A stretch of 64,000 nt of DNA from positions 21,156-85,155 of the forward strand of contig CAZDCF010000006.1 of the NCBI GenBank assembly GCA_964503895.1. Direction: 5' to 3'. The translations under genes and the position numbers were made by a program. The notes beneath the pieces were generated by a model. The model ran no database searches and was not told where the DNA came from. It saw only the letters and a list, made by a program, of their open reading frames with translations. Positions 28,570-37,195 of this stretch are shown piece by piece; within the stretch, counting starts at the first letter, position 1; each line of letters begins with the position of its first letter. This stretch comes from Nitronereus sp964503895 (GTDB taxonomy: Bacteria > Nitrospirota > Nitrospiria > Nitrospirales > UBA8639).

Positions 28570-29430
28570 TTATTGTCTTTTCGCAGCACGCTTGGCGCCC
28601 TCCAAGGTATTATCTAATAGCATGGCAATGGTCATTGGCCCCACGCCACCTGGCACCGGAGAAAGCCATCCGGCAACTTCCTTTACTGGCTCAAAGTCAA
28701 CATCACCAACCAACCGGCCATCATCTAGGCGATTGATTCCGACATCGATCACAATTGCTCCGGGTTTCACCATGTCCGATTTGACAAATTGAGCCTTCCC
28801 AATAGCCGCCACCAAGATATCAGCTTCCTTGCACATTCCAGGCAAGTCAGTTGTGCGAGAATGGCAAATAGTCACGGTGGCATGTTGATGCATTAAAAGC
28901 ATAGCCACTGGTTTACCCACAATATTGCTCCGACCCAATATAACGGCTCGCTTTCCTTTAACGGATTGTCCAGCGGATTCGATCATTCGCATGACACCTT
29001 TGGGGGTACATGGTACAAACACTGGATCCCCTGCCACCAACCGACCAATGTTATAGGGATGAAACCCATCAGCATCTTTATCTGGCGATACCGTATTCAA
29101 CACTGTCTGACTATCAATCTGACTTGGAAGCGGAAGCTGGACCAAAATGCCATGAATCTTAGGGTCATTGTTTAACTGGTCTATGAGTTTAAGCAATTCC
29201 TCTTGCGTGGTAGTTGCGGGAAGCGCATGGTCATCAACATACAAACCGGCGGCATCACAGGCCTTCTTTTTATTTCGAACATAAACTGCCGAGGCTGGAT
29301 CGTCCCCCACCAATACCACTGCCAACCCAGGACAAACACCAGTCTGGCCTACTAACAATTCAATGCCCTTGGCAATTTCCTGACGAATTTCCTGAGCTAA
29401 GGTCTTCCCATCAATGAGCTGAGCTGACAC
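28570..29430 (-). CDS. folD: Bifunctional methylene-THF dehydrogenase / methenyl-THF cyclohydrolase
   Basis: 286 residues, standard length. It interconverts methylene-, methenyl- and formyl-THF using NADP. The VYVRNKKKACDAAG motif has the catalytic Lys, HGILVQLPLP is the substrate loop, and KRAVILGRSNIVGKPVAMLL is the dinucleotide site. The start is GTG at 29430 with AAGGAGGG six bases upstream. First gene of the folD-MTHFR-panB operon. Confidence 0.96.
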   Translation of the reverse strand: MSAQLIDGKTLAQEIRQEIAKGIELLVGQTGVCPGLAVVLVGDDPASAVYVRNKKKACDAAGLYVDDHALPATTTQEELLKLIDQLNNDPKIHGILVQLPLPSQIDSQTVLNTVSPDKDADGFHPYNIGRLVAGDPVFVPCTPKGVMRMIESAGQSVKGKRAVILGRSNIVGKPVAMLLMHQHATVTICHSRTTDLPGMCKEADILVAAIGKAQFVKSDMVKPGAIVIDVGINRLDDGRLVGDVDFEPVKEVAGWLSPVPGGVGPMTIAMLLDNTLEGAKRAAKRQ

Positions 29431-29472
29431 GAAACCCTCCTTCTTTTTTGTTTTTGTGGGGAGCAGCGAGTC

Positions 29473-29502
29473 ACGATAACAGGGGTAAGAAATTCAAGTC
29501 AA
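29473..29502 (-). promoter_or_regulatory. Sigma70-type promoter of folD operon
   Basis: TTGACT, an 18-base spacer, and TATCGT preceded by TG one base upstream (extended -10), 43 bases before the folD GTG. It lies in the short divergent gap shared with the propeller gene. Confidence 0.55.
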
Positions 29503-29527
29503 TGCGAGTGCATACCAGGGCATTTCC

Positions 29528-29557
29528 TTGACAGTGCCAAAAATGGTCTCGTACGAT
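29528..29557 (+). promoter_or_regulatory. Possible promoter of the propeller gene
   Basis: TTGACA, 18 bases, TACGAT. If real, it covers the first in-frame ATG (29543) of the downstream gene, so translation would start later, for example at GTG 29561/29564 or at TTG 29642, which directly precedes the signal peptide. Confidence 0.4.
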
Positions 29558-30613
29558 GAAGTGGTGTTAATCAAGTCCAAGTTCAGAGGTCCTGCCCATT
29601 ACAAAAACATTCCTGTATTCCTTTCTGGCCCTACTTTTTCTTTGCCAGTTTGGCCTGTCTCCCTCATTATAATCCTTCTAGTTTTCGTCACTTTCTCGTT
29701 CTTTAACGTCCACGCCCACCCCATTGGAGAATTAAAAAGCCCTCAAAGTTTTATCGTGGCCCCCTCTGGAGAATATTATTTTATAGCCAACGCTAATGGA
29801 GAACCGGGCACACGAGATAATAATGGGTTTATTTCAAAATTAGATATCAAGGGGAAACCTATTGATTTACATTTTATCAATGGCGGAACGAGGGGGACCC
29901 TACTTCACTCTCCTAATGGCCTGGCTATTGTGGGAAAAACCCTTTATGTGGCTGACCTAGATACGGTACGAGGCTTTGACATTTACACTGGAAAAGCGGT
30001 TGCATCTTTGTCTTTCAGCCAATTTCACGTTACCGAACTCACCGACATTATCGCGGATGGGGCCGGTCAACTGTATGTCTTGGACACCGAAGGAAATACC
30101 ATCTACCGAATTGACACAACTCAAGACCATATTGTTTCGCTCTATTTACAAAATGACAAACTGGCCTCGCCACGGGGATTGGCAGTTCATCCCAAATCTG
30201 GACGTCTGATAATCGTGAGCCTTGATGACGGAACTGTTCTTGAGATTACTCAGGACCGCTCGATTAGTGAACTAATTTCCAACTCGTTTTTTACCGGTAG
30301 GTTTCGGAATCTGAGTGGTGTAGACTTTGATCAATATGGGAACATGTACCTTTCCGATTTAACAGCGGGTAAAATATGGCGAGTTCAACCAAATCACAAA
30401 ATGCAGGTCATTGCTGAGTTTCTGATATCCCCATCAACTGTGAAAATTGATCGAAAAAAGCACATGATTCTTGTCCCTTACCTATACGCTAACGGGGCTG
30501 AGATGAATGGGTTGGAGCACCCCGTCAATGCAAACCCCAAGAGAAAAAAGAAAAAACGAACCCTCTCGGATTATGGGCTAGGAATGATGGGAGGAGATAC
30601 CCCAAGAAAATGA
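29543..30613 (+). CDS. Exported NHL/SMP-30-like beta-propeller protein
   Basis: 356 residues from the first ATG. A single hydrophobic segment (VSLIIILLVFVTFSFF, ending NVHA before HPIGE) is an uncleaved anchor or Sec signal. Propeller-like blades follow, recognisable as LKSPQSFIVAPSGEYYFIA, LLHSPNGLAIVGKTLYVADL, ELTDIIADGAGQLYVLD and LASPRGLAVHPKSGRLIIV. The tail is strongly basic (RKKKKR). Such propellers bind proteins or small molecules; no catalytic site is apparent. The start is uncertain, since no SD precedes any candidate and a promoter-like sequence overlaps the first ATG. It overlaps the next gene by ATGA. Confidence 0.75.
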   Translation: MVSYDEVVLIKSKFRGPAHYKNIPVFLSGPTFSLPVWPVSLIIILLVFVTFSFFNVHAHPIGELKSPQSFIVAPSGEYYFIANANGEPGTRDNNGFISKLDIKGKPIDLHFINGGTRGTLLHSPNGLAIVGKTLYVADLDTVRGFDIYTGKAVASLSFSQFHVTELTDIIADGAGQLYVLDTEGNTIYRIDTTQDHIVSLYLQNDKLASPRGLAVHPKSGRLIIVSLDDGTVLEITQDRSISELISNSFFTGRFRNLSGVDFDQYGNMYLSDLTAGKIWRVQPNHKMQVIAEFLISPSTVKIDRKKHMILVPYLYANGAEMNGLEHPVNANPKRKKKKRTLSDYGLGMMGGDTPRK

Positions 30614-31266
30614 GTAAGTGCGTTTATTGCCATGAACGAAAAGGGAAACGTCCCTGTCCAGCCCTTAATGGCTCGATATGCAGCCAATGTTGCGGTACGC
30701 ACCGAATGGTGAGCATTACTTGCCACACGGACTGTGTATATTTGGATGCGAACGTGGAATACCAGCAACAACGAGTTGGAGATTTTTTTGATCAGGGTCG
30801 TCGCGCACTGTACCGAGAATTAATCGAAAAGTGGGACGATAAAGCCGCACAAATTTTTTATTTCTTGGAAGCCGTAACCTTTAAGCACTTTCATTCTCGT
30901 CGAGACGGTCAAGATGGAGAGGTGATTGCTGCGATTCAAGCCTTGCGGCGCTCCTTTAGCCCAATTCACGTTCCTGAGGGCATGGCTCCAGCCTTCACGG
31001 AATCCCTCAAAAAAGAATATAAGGCCTTTATGGAAGGAGAAAAAGTCGACGACAATTTAGCCGGTGAAGTGCTTGAGCGAGGGTTGGCTTTTATTACCGA
31101 ATTTTCTGGAAACGGACTTCGCTCTAATCGCTTTTTGAATGGCCTAACTGGATTTCTGAAATCCCATCATCCAGATGTCGCGGCTCAACTTGTGAAATTA
31201 GGTGAAACGGGTGGCGGAATCATCGTGCCCAGCAGCGCAAAAATGGAAGATTATCCTAGACTATAA
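30610..31266 (+). CDS. Unknown protein with N-terminal Cys cluster (putative zinc-binding)
   Basis: 218 residues, not recognised by name. The first 45 residues contain eight cysteines: CVYC, C at PCPA, CSQCC, C at ITCH and C at HTDC, with His nearby. This fits one or two structural zinc sites and recalls short zinc ribbons at the start of SEC-C-like or DUF proteins. The remainder is helical and acidic/basic mixed, with no signal peptide, so it is cytoplasmic. The ATG overlaps the propeller gene's stop (ATGA), so the two are co-translated although one product is exported and the other is not. Confidence 0.82.
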   Translation: MSKCVYCHERKGKRPCPALNGSICSQCCGTHRMVSITCHTDCVYLDANVEYQQQRVGDFFDQGRRALYRELIEKWDDKAAQIFYFLEAVTFKHFHSRRDGQDGEVIAAIQALRRSFSPIHVPEGMAPAFTESLKKEYKAFMEGEKVDDNLAGEVLERGLAFITEFSGNGLRSNRFLNGLTGFLKSHHPDVAAQLVKLGETGGGIIVPSSAKMEDYPRL

Positions 31267-31341
31267 CCCCTAACACACAATCCATCGAATGACCTTTCTA
31301 CTGACCAGGCAATACGGCTCGCGCGTCACGTCGTTCTCAAT

Positions 31342-31953
31342 TTAGTCCATTACCTCAACAGTAATTTCAATTCGCTCTAATGGCAGATCCCTTCGGGTTC
31401 GTGGCTGACTCACGACCCTATCAGCTACTTTAATTCCTTTTATGACTTCTCCAAATACGGTGTACTGGCCGTCTAGGTGGGGCGATCTAGCCACCATGAT
31501 GAAAAATTGAGAACCGGCGCTGTTAGGGTCGGCTGTTCTGGCTGCAGATAAAATCCCACGTTCGTGTGGAATTTTATTGAACTCCGCAGGAATGGTGTAT
31601 CCTGGGCCTCCGGTTCCATAATTACGAATCTTACTAGGATCTCTAGTATTGGGATCCCCACCTTGAATCATAAATCCGGGAATCACTCGGTGGAAAATCG
31701 TTCCATTAAAAAATCCCTTACGGGCCAAGCTTAAAAAACTTTTCACATGTTTCGGAGCCAGTTCTGGAAAAAATACCACTTCCATTTCACCGAACTTGGT
31801 TTTGATGATCGCGTGAGGAGCCTTATCTACCCCTTCGGCTACACGAAAGATTTTGGGATCTTGGGCCCATACATGCCCAAGTCCGCTAAGCACCAACATC
31901 CCAACAACTAGCACGGCATAACTCCATTTAGTCACTGAACCCGACTTCCTCAT
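31342..31953 (-). CDS. Exported cyclophilin-type peptidyl-prolyl isomerase
   Basis: 203 residues. A signal peptide of about 30 residues ends HVWA. The cyclophilin domain follows with FHRVIPGFMIQGGDP (catalytic Arg, Phe, Gln), GSQFFIMVA and LDGQYTVFGEVIKG. It probably folds proteins in the periplasm. AAGGAGG lies seven bases before the ATG. It lies 53 bases downstream of rnc at the end of the fatty-acid cluster. Confidence 0.94.
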   Translation of the reverse strand: MRKSGSVTKWSYAVLVVGMLVLSGLGHVWAQDPKIFRVAEGVDKAPHAIIKTKFGEMEVVFFPELAPKHVKSFLSLARKGFFNGTIFHRVIPGFMIQGGDPNTRDPSKIRNYGTGGPGYTIPAEFNKIPHERGILSAARTADPNSAGSQFFIMVARSPHLDGQYTVFGEVIKGIKVADRVVSQPRTRRDLPLERIEITVEVMD

Positions 31954-32006
31954 TCGTTAACCTCCTTACCTATGTTCACTCTTGGGTCAAACTGCCAATG
32001 TTTTGA

Positions 32007-32741
32007 TTATACCATGGACGAAGATATTTCCTCAGAATCTCCCTGGCTAAAGCGTGTTAAGGCCTGTTTGGCCGCTTCTTGTTCAGCTAATTTTTTGCTA
32101 TATCCCGTCCCTCGACCCTGTATATTGCCTTTTATGCTCACTTCAACATCGAAAACTTTTTCATGATCGGGCCCTAACTCCCTGATTAATCGATATTCCG
32201 GAATATCCGAGAAAGTTTTCTGACACCATTCTTGAAGCTGACTTTTATAATCCTGTCGACTTTCGAATTGATTGGTCTGTTTTAAAACAACAAGATCTTC
32301 CTGCAAGGCCATGAGGACAAAGGAACGAGCCGGATTTAATCCACCGTCTAAATATATGGCCGCAATCACTGCCTCCAACGCATTGGCTAATAGTGAACTT
32401 TTTCCCCTCCCTTGCGTTCTCTCCTCTCCTTTTCCAAGCCGAAGAAATTCACCAAGCCTGAGCCGACGCGCGGCGTGCGCGAGGGAAAATTGGCGAACCA
32501 AATTGGCCCGGGTTTGTGAAAGGTATCCTTCGGTTAAAGCTGGATAGGTCTGTGCCAAATATTCACTGACGACCAAATTTAGAACCGCGTCTCCCAAAAA
32601 TTCAAGCCGCTCATTGTCTTTTAAAAGTCTGTCTTGTTTTCCTTGAAGATGTGATTTATGGGTCAACGCCTCTTCAAGTAAAACTGTGCGATTAAAGGAA
32701 TATTGAATAGTCTGTTGTACTTCTTCAAGAATACCAGACAT
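32007..32741 (-). CDS. rnc: Ribonuclease III
   Basis: 244 residues. It cuts double-stranded RNA in rRNA processing and regulation. NERLEFLGDAVLNLVVSEYL is the catalytic signature with Glu and Asp metal ligands, a second acidic helix ANALEAVIAAIYLDGG follows, and a double-stranded RNA-binding domain occupies about residues 165-235 (GRGTGYSKKLAEQEAAKQAL). It follows fabF, a very common order. Confidence 0.96.
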   Translation of the reverse strand: MSGILEEVQQTIQYSFNRTVLLEEALTHKSHLQGKQDRLLKDNERLEFLGDAVLNLVVSEYLAQTYPALTEGYLSQTRANLVRQFSLAHAARRLRLGEFLRLGKGEERTQGRGKSSLLANALEAVIAAIYLDGGLNPARSFVLMALQEDLVVLKQTNQFESRQDYKSQLQEWCQKTFSDIPEYRLIRELGPDHEKVFDVEVSIKGNIQGRGTGYSKKLAEQEAAKQALTRFSQGDSEEISSSMV

Positions 32742-32829
32742 GATGCCACCAGGCTAAACAACTAAAGTGGAAAAGGACAAGAGGAGCACAAGGCAGGGAA
32801 AATACATGGTACAAAATCAAAAGTTTAAG

Positions 32830-34074
32830 TTAAACCTGTTTCACCACAAGACAAGCATTCACGCCCCCAAACCCGAAGGCATTCGAAATAGCAGCCTTGA
32901 TTGGCGTCGAACGGGCGCGTCCGGGAATATAATCTAGATCACATTCGGGATCTGGAGTTTCCAAATTAATAGTAGGAGGAAGCAACCCATGATAGAGAGC
33001 TTTGGTGGTAAAAACTGCTTCAATCCCGCCAGCTGCACCCAATAAATGGCCGGTCATTGACTTGGTGGAACTCACCGGTACCTGATAGGCCTGTTGACCA
33101 AATACGGTTTTGAGCACCTGGGTTTCGATTTTATCCGCAAAAGTGGAAGTGGCATGAGCATTGATATAGCCGACATCCCCCTTTTCTATATCCGCATCCT
33201 TGATGGCTTTTTCCAGGCAATCCACAGCTCCGGCCCCATCATTAGGTGGCGCGGTAATATGAAAGGCATCGCTGGTCATCGCATACCCAGCTAACTCACT
33301 ATAGATCCGAACTCCACGTCGTTGAGCATGCTCAAGTTCCTCTAACACCAACACCCCAGCCCCTTCACCAATTACAAATCCATCTCGGTCCAGATCGAAA
33401 GGACGACTAGCACCCTTAGGATTGCCATTACGACGAGACAACGCCTTAGCCGCGGCAAACCCAGCCAAAGCCAAAGGACAAACGGTGGACTCAGCACCAC
33501 CAGCAATCATCACATCAGCCTCACCCCTCTGAATTATCCGCAAGGCATCCCCCAAACAATGGTTCCCAGTAGCGCAGGCGGTCACTGCACATGAATTGGG
33601 GCCCTTCGCGCCGAATCGAATTGCGACCTGGCCGGAGGCCAAGTTGATAATAACCATCGGAATAAAAAAAGGTGAAACCCGCCCAGGCCCTTTGTCTTTG
33701 AGCACATCATAATATTGTTCAATAGCGGGAAGACCTCCAATCCCAGCTCCAATATAGACCCCAACCCGATCCGCATTATCCTTGGTAATCTTTAACCCAG
33801 CATCATCCACTGCCTCCTGGCTTGCCGCCACGGCATAGTGGATGAAGGTATCCATTTTTTTAATTTCTTTTTTATCGATGTAGTCGCCAGGATTAAAGTC
33901 TTTGACTTCCCCAGCTATTTGACAGGCGTACTCAGAAGCATCGAATCGCGTAATATTGGTAACGCCCGATTGCCCGGCGGTTAAGCCCTGCCAAGTTTTT
34001 TCTACACCAATCCCTAATGGCGTCACCACGCCTAGCCCCGTGACCACCACCCGGCGTCGGTTCTGATCAGCCAT
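32830..34074 (-). CDS. fabF: 3-oxoacyl-ACP synthase II
   Basis: 414 residues from ATG at 34074; a GTG one codon earlier is possible. It is the elongating condensing enzyme of type II fatty-acid synthesis. The Cys-His-His triad is visible: AVTACATGNHC, NAHATSTFADKIE and SMTGHLLGAAGGIEA. It starts 16 bases after acpP, the usual arrangement. Confidence 0.96.
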   Translation of the reverse strand: MADQNRRRVVVTGLGVVTPLGIGVEKTWQGLTAGQSGVTNITRFDASEYACQIAGEVKDFNPGDYIDKKEIKKMDTFIHYAVAASQEAVDDAGLKITKDNADRVGVYIGAGIGGLPAIEQYYDVLKDKGPGRVSPFFIPMVIINLASGQVAIRFGAKGPNSCAVTACATGNHCLGDALRIIQRGEADVMIAGGAESTVCPLALAGFAAAKALSRRNGNPKGASRPFDLDRDGFVIGEGAGVLVLEELEHAQRRGVRIYSELAGYAMTSDAFHITAPPNDGAGAVDCLEKAIKDADIEKGDVGYINAHATSTFADKIETQVLKTVFGQQAYQVPVSSTKSMTGHLLGAAGGIEAVFTTKALYHGLLPPTINLETPDPECDLDYIPGRARSTPIKAAISNAFGFGGVNACLVVKQV

Positions 34075-34090
34075 CACTCAAACTGCACAA

Positions 34091-34321
34091 TCAAGTTTTT
34101 TCTTTAATATAGTCAACCGCCTGAGAAACTTTCTGGATTTTCTCTGCATCTTCATCCGGAATTTCGACATCAAATTCTTCCTCAAGCGCCATGACGAGTT
34201 CAACCGTATCCAAAGAATCCGCACCTAAGTCTTCGACAAACGAAGCTTCAGGCACGACTTCGTCCTCTTCCACACCTAACTGCTCTACGATGATTTTTTT
34301 GATCCGTTCTTCAACTGCCAT
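34091..34321 (-). CDS. acpP: Acyl carrier protein
   Basis: 76 residues from ATG at 34321, which has an AGGAGGTGG SD; an upstream in-frame GTG overlaps the SD and is discarded. A highly acidic four-helix protein with the phosphopantetheine site DSLD at residues 35-38 (Ser36). It carries growing acyl chains for all Fab enzymes around it. Confidence 0.97.
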   Translation of the reverse strand: MAVEERIKKIIVEQLGVEEDEVVPEASFVEDLGADSLDTVELVMALEEEFDVEIPDEDAEKIQKVSQAVDYIKEKT

Positions 34322-34388
34322 CGAGCTTACCACCTCCTGTTAATAAATACCTATCAGGCAGACAGCGGAAAACACCCGCTGTCAAGCA

Positions 34389-35132
34389 TCAGGCCATATG
34401 CATGCCACCATTCACATGCAATACTTGTCCAGTAATATAACTTGCGGCATCCGAAGCAAGAAAACGTACCGCTTCTGCTATATCACCAACCTCTCCCAAT
34501 CGTCCTAAGGGTATTTGCTTTGAAAGCATTTCCCTAACGTCATCACCTAAGGCTTGGGTCATGGCTGTGTCAATAAAGCCTGGAGCCACAGCATTGACCG
34601 TGATATTCCGGCTTGCGTACTCTCGGGCAATCGTTTTTGTCAACCCAATTACCGCAGCTTTTGACGCAGCATAATTCGCCTGCCCCGCATTCCCCATGAC
34701 CCCAACCACAGAAGCCATATTTATAATCCGCCCATAGCGTTGTTTGGACATAGGACCGAGAACCGCCTTGGTGCAATAAAACGTGCCAGTCAGATTCACT
34801 TGAATAACAGCGTTCCAATCTTCTTCCTTCATGCGCACCACCAGACCATCCCGTGTAATGCCGGCATTGTTTACAAAAATATCGATTCGGCCCCAATCCT
34901 TAACCACTTGATCAACCAAAGCCTTGACGTCCTCCCAATTACCAACATCAACAGAAAGAGGAAGGACCTGCCGATTTTGCTTCTTTACCCGATCGGCAGT
35001 ATCCTGACAACGACCGGCGTCAAGATCCGCAACCACCACATCCGCCCCACCTTGCGCCAATATCTCGGCAATCGCTTGCCCAATACCCTGGGCTGCTCCA
35101 GTCACCACAGCTTTTTTTTTCTCTAGCACCAT
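34389..35132 (-). CDS. fabG: 3-oxoacyl-ACP reductase
   Basis: 247 residues. An SDR with the NADP motif TGAAQGIGQAIA, NNAGITRDGLV, and the Y-x3-K active site in ANYAASKAAV. ITVNAVAPGFIDTAMT is a FabG signature. GAGGTG lies immediately before the ATG; a GTG one codon earlier is possible. It lies between fabD and acpP, which fixes the assignment to fatty-acid synthesis. Confidence 0.95.
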   Translation of the reverse strand: MVLEKKKAVVTGAAQGIGQAIAEILAQGGADVVVADLDAGRCQDTADRVKKQNRQVLPLSVDVGNWEDVKALVDQVVKDWGRIDIFVNNAGITRDGLVVRMKEEDWNAVIQVNLTGTFYCTKAVLGPMSKQRYGRIINMASVVGVMGNAGQANYAASKAAVIGLTKTIAREYASRNITVNAVAPGFIDTAMTQALGDDVREMLSKQIPLGRLGEVGDIAEAVRFLASDAASYITGQVLHVNGGMHMA

Positions 35133-35168
35133 CACCTCGCTTAATTTTCAAATAAAATATTCAAACTA

Positions 35169-36110
35169 TTATGCCACTTTTCTTAAGGTTGCCAAAGTTT
35201 TTTGCATGGATTCCGGATTATGTACATTACATAAGGTGGCCTCTGGCAATATTCGTTTGACCAAACCGGTCAAAACAGTTCCAGGGCCCACTTCAACAAA
35301 TGTCGTCACCCCTATTTCTCCCATCACACGAATGGACTGTTCCCAAAGCACGGACGAAGGTAATTGTTGAATGAGTGATGCCCGAATCTGCGTGGCTTTG
35401 ATTAAAGGTTTCGCCTCGGCATTATTAATTAAGGGTACACGTAAGTCTGACAAAGAAGCTGATTCAACAAAAGGAGTCAACCTATTAGCCGCCGGTTTCA
35501 TCAATACAGTATGCACAGGCACACTCACAGACAACGGCATTGCTCGCTTGCACCCTTTGGCCTTCGCAAATTCGATCGCCCGCTCTACTGCTGCCTTTTC
35601 CCCCGCTATAACGACTTGTCCTGGAGCATTAAAGTTCGCTGCCGAAACAACCCCTTCTGATTGGGCTTCCTCGCAAGCTTGCTCAACTTCCTCTGGTTCT
35701 AACCCTAAGATAGCAGCTACGAGTCCGCTACCGGAAGGAACCGCTTCGGCCATAAATTTTGCCCGATACTGAACAAGCTGCACGGCATCTAGGAAACTAA
35801 TACCTCCAGCCGCGACGAGAGCGGAGTACTCACCCAGACTATGACCAGCTACCACTGTAGGCTTTAAGACTGACCCCAAGGCTTGCAAAGCCACGATGCT
35901 TGTTACCAGTAGTGCCGGTTGCGTGAATTCGGTATTGTTTAGTTGTTCCGCCGGCCCTTCAAAACATAATGCCGCAAGATCGTATCCCAGGACAGCACTC
36001 GCATCAGCATAGAATTTTCGAAGATCGGGTTGGTCCTCTACAAAAGCCTGGCCCATGCCCACGACCTGAGAACCCTGACCCGGAAAAATAAAACCAATCT
36101 TGTCAGACAT
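35169..36110 (-). CDS. fabD: Malonyl-CoA:ACP transacylase
   Basis: 313 residues. FPGQGSQVVGMG at the N-terminus and GHSLGEYSAL with the nucleophilic Ser91 are definitive. The catalytic His is in VSVPVHTVLM near residue 199. It charges ACP with malonate for FabH and FabF. About 200 bases of non-coding sequence separate it from the upstream reductase gene. Confidence 0.96.
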   Translation of the reverse strand: MSDKIGFIFPGQGSQVVGMGQAFVEDQPDLRKFYADASAVLGYDLAALCFEGPAEQLNNTEFTQPALLVTSIVALQALGSVLKPTVVAGHSLGEYSALVAAGGISFLDAVQLVQYRAKFMAEAVPSGSGLVAAILGLEPEEVEQACEEAQSEGVVSAANFNAPGQVVIAGEKAAVERAIEFAKAKGCKRAMPLSVSVPVHTVLMKPAANRLTPFVESASLSDLRVPLINNAEAKPLIKATQIRASLIQQLPSSVLWEQSIRVMGEIGVTTFVEVGPGTVLTGLVKRILPEATLCNVHNPESMQKTLATLRKVA

Positions 36111-36310
36111 AGGGAGTTAAGATATGAGTGAATCTGTCGCCAAAGTCAACGGAAAATTTTCTGAGTTCCCAAAATATTCCTCATTATCTTAGCAAGTGTT
36201 CATAAAACTCGTTAGATTCGTTCTCGGCCCATTTTGTACTCACGTAATGTAGTACTCTCGGCACGCCAACAGCGCCTGTGGCCTTACCTGACAAGCTTTG
36301 TAAATACCTA

Positions 36311-37123
36311 TTAATCGACGATAAACTCTCCGCCGTCCACACACAACACATTCCCCGTCATCCATTGTGCTTTCGAATGACTGAGCAATCCAATGACTTC
36401 GGCCACATCTTTGGGAGTGGTCAATCGTCCAGAGGGATTCTTCCGTCCTGCCCACGTAATCATTTCGTCGGATCCAGGAATTTTCCGTAACGCGGGAGTA
36501 TCAGTCACTCCAGCCATAATGGCATTTGCAGTAATACCCGCGGGCGCGAGTTCAAGGGTTAGCTGGCGAACATGGGATTCCAGTGCAGCCTTGGCAGCGG
36601 ATACCGCACCATAGGTCTTCCACACTCGGGCCCCACCCGCACTGGTCATGGCGAAGATACGACCTCCTTGTCCCATCAGGCCAGCAGCGACAAGATCTTG
36701 GGTCCAATACACCAAACTATTAGCCATGACATCCAAAGTCATATCCACTTGAGATTTATTCACGGCATCCGGGCTCGATTTCGTAATAAATGGTTTGAGC
36801 GTCCCAAAGGCCAAGGAATGTAGCAAGACTCGAACGGTTTTACCTGTAGAGCTCTTAAACTGATCTTGAATAGCTTCGACAATTTCTTTTCGTTTCTCCG
36901 CATCCGCAGCATTTACATTCCAAAAGACGGCTTCACTACCAAAGGCTTTAATGTCCCCAACGATTCGCTGGGCATTAGGAAGGGTGGACTTTCTATCAAG
37001 ATGGACTCCAAAAATATTCATGCCCAACCCTGCTAACTCCAAAGCCACAGCTTCCCCAAATCCACTGGATGCTCCTAAGATTAAGGCCCATTCACCTTTT
37101 AACGGTTGCTCATTGGTGGACAT
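36311..37123 (-). CDS. Enoyl-ACP reductase-type SDR (FabI/FabL-like)
   Basis: 270 residues from ATG at 37123, with AAAGGG upstream. It has an SDR fold with the cofactor motif LGASSGFGEAVALEL. The active site is spaced Y-x6-K (Tyr171, Lys178 in YGAVSAAKAALE), the spacing of enoyl-ACP reductases and not the Y-x3-K of FabG. HSLAFG at 102-107 resembles the HSIAFA of FabI, and the TDTPALRKIPG stretch resembles FabL. The gene sits between fabH and fabD in a cluster with no other enoyl reductase, so it most likely carries out the last reduction of each elongation cycle. A 2,4-dienoyl-CoA-reductase-like SDR is the main alternative. Confidence 0.82.
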   Translation of the reverse strand: MSTNEQPLKGEWALILGASSGFGEAVALELAGLGMNIFGVHLDRKSTLPNAQRIVGDIKAFGSEAVFWNVNAADAEKRKEIVEAIQDQFKSSTGKTVRVLLHSLAFGTLKPFITKSSPDAVNKSQVDMTLDVMANSLVYWTQDLVAAGLMGQGGRIFAMTSAGGARVWKTYGAVSAAKAALESHVRQLTLELAPAGITANAIMAGVTDTPALRKIPGSDEMITWAGRKNPSGRLTTPKDVAEVIGLLSHSKAQWMTGNVLCVDGGEFIVD

Positions 37124-37195
37124 CACGTTCCCTTTCTTCACATTTCACATACTAGATCATATTATCTGTGAGTTTTAACTCACCAAGCCTTAGTC

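Noticed and set aside
36240..36455. 71-codon frame at the end of the enoyl reductase gene
   Set aside because: It mostly overlaps the reductase in another frame and has no start signal.
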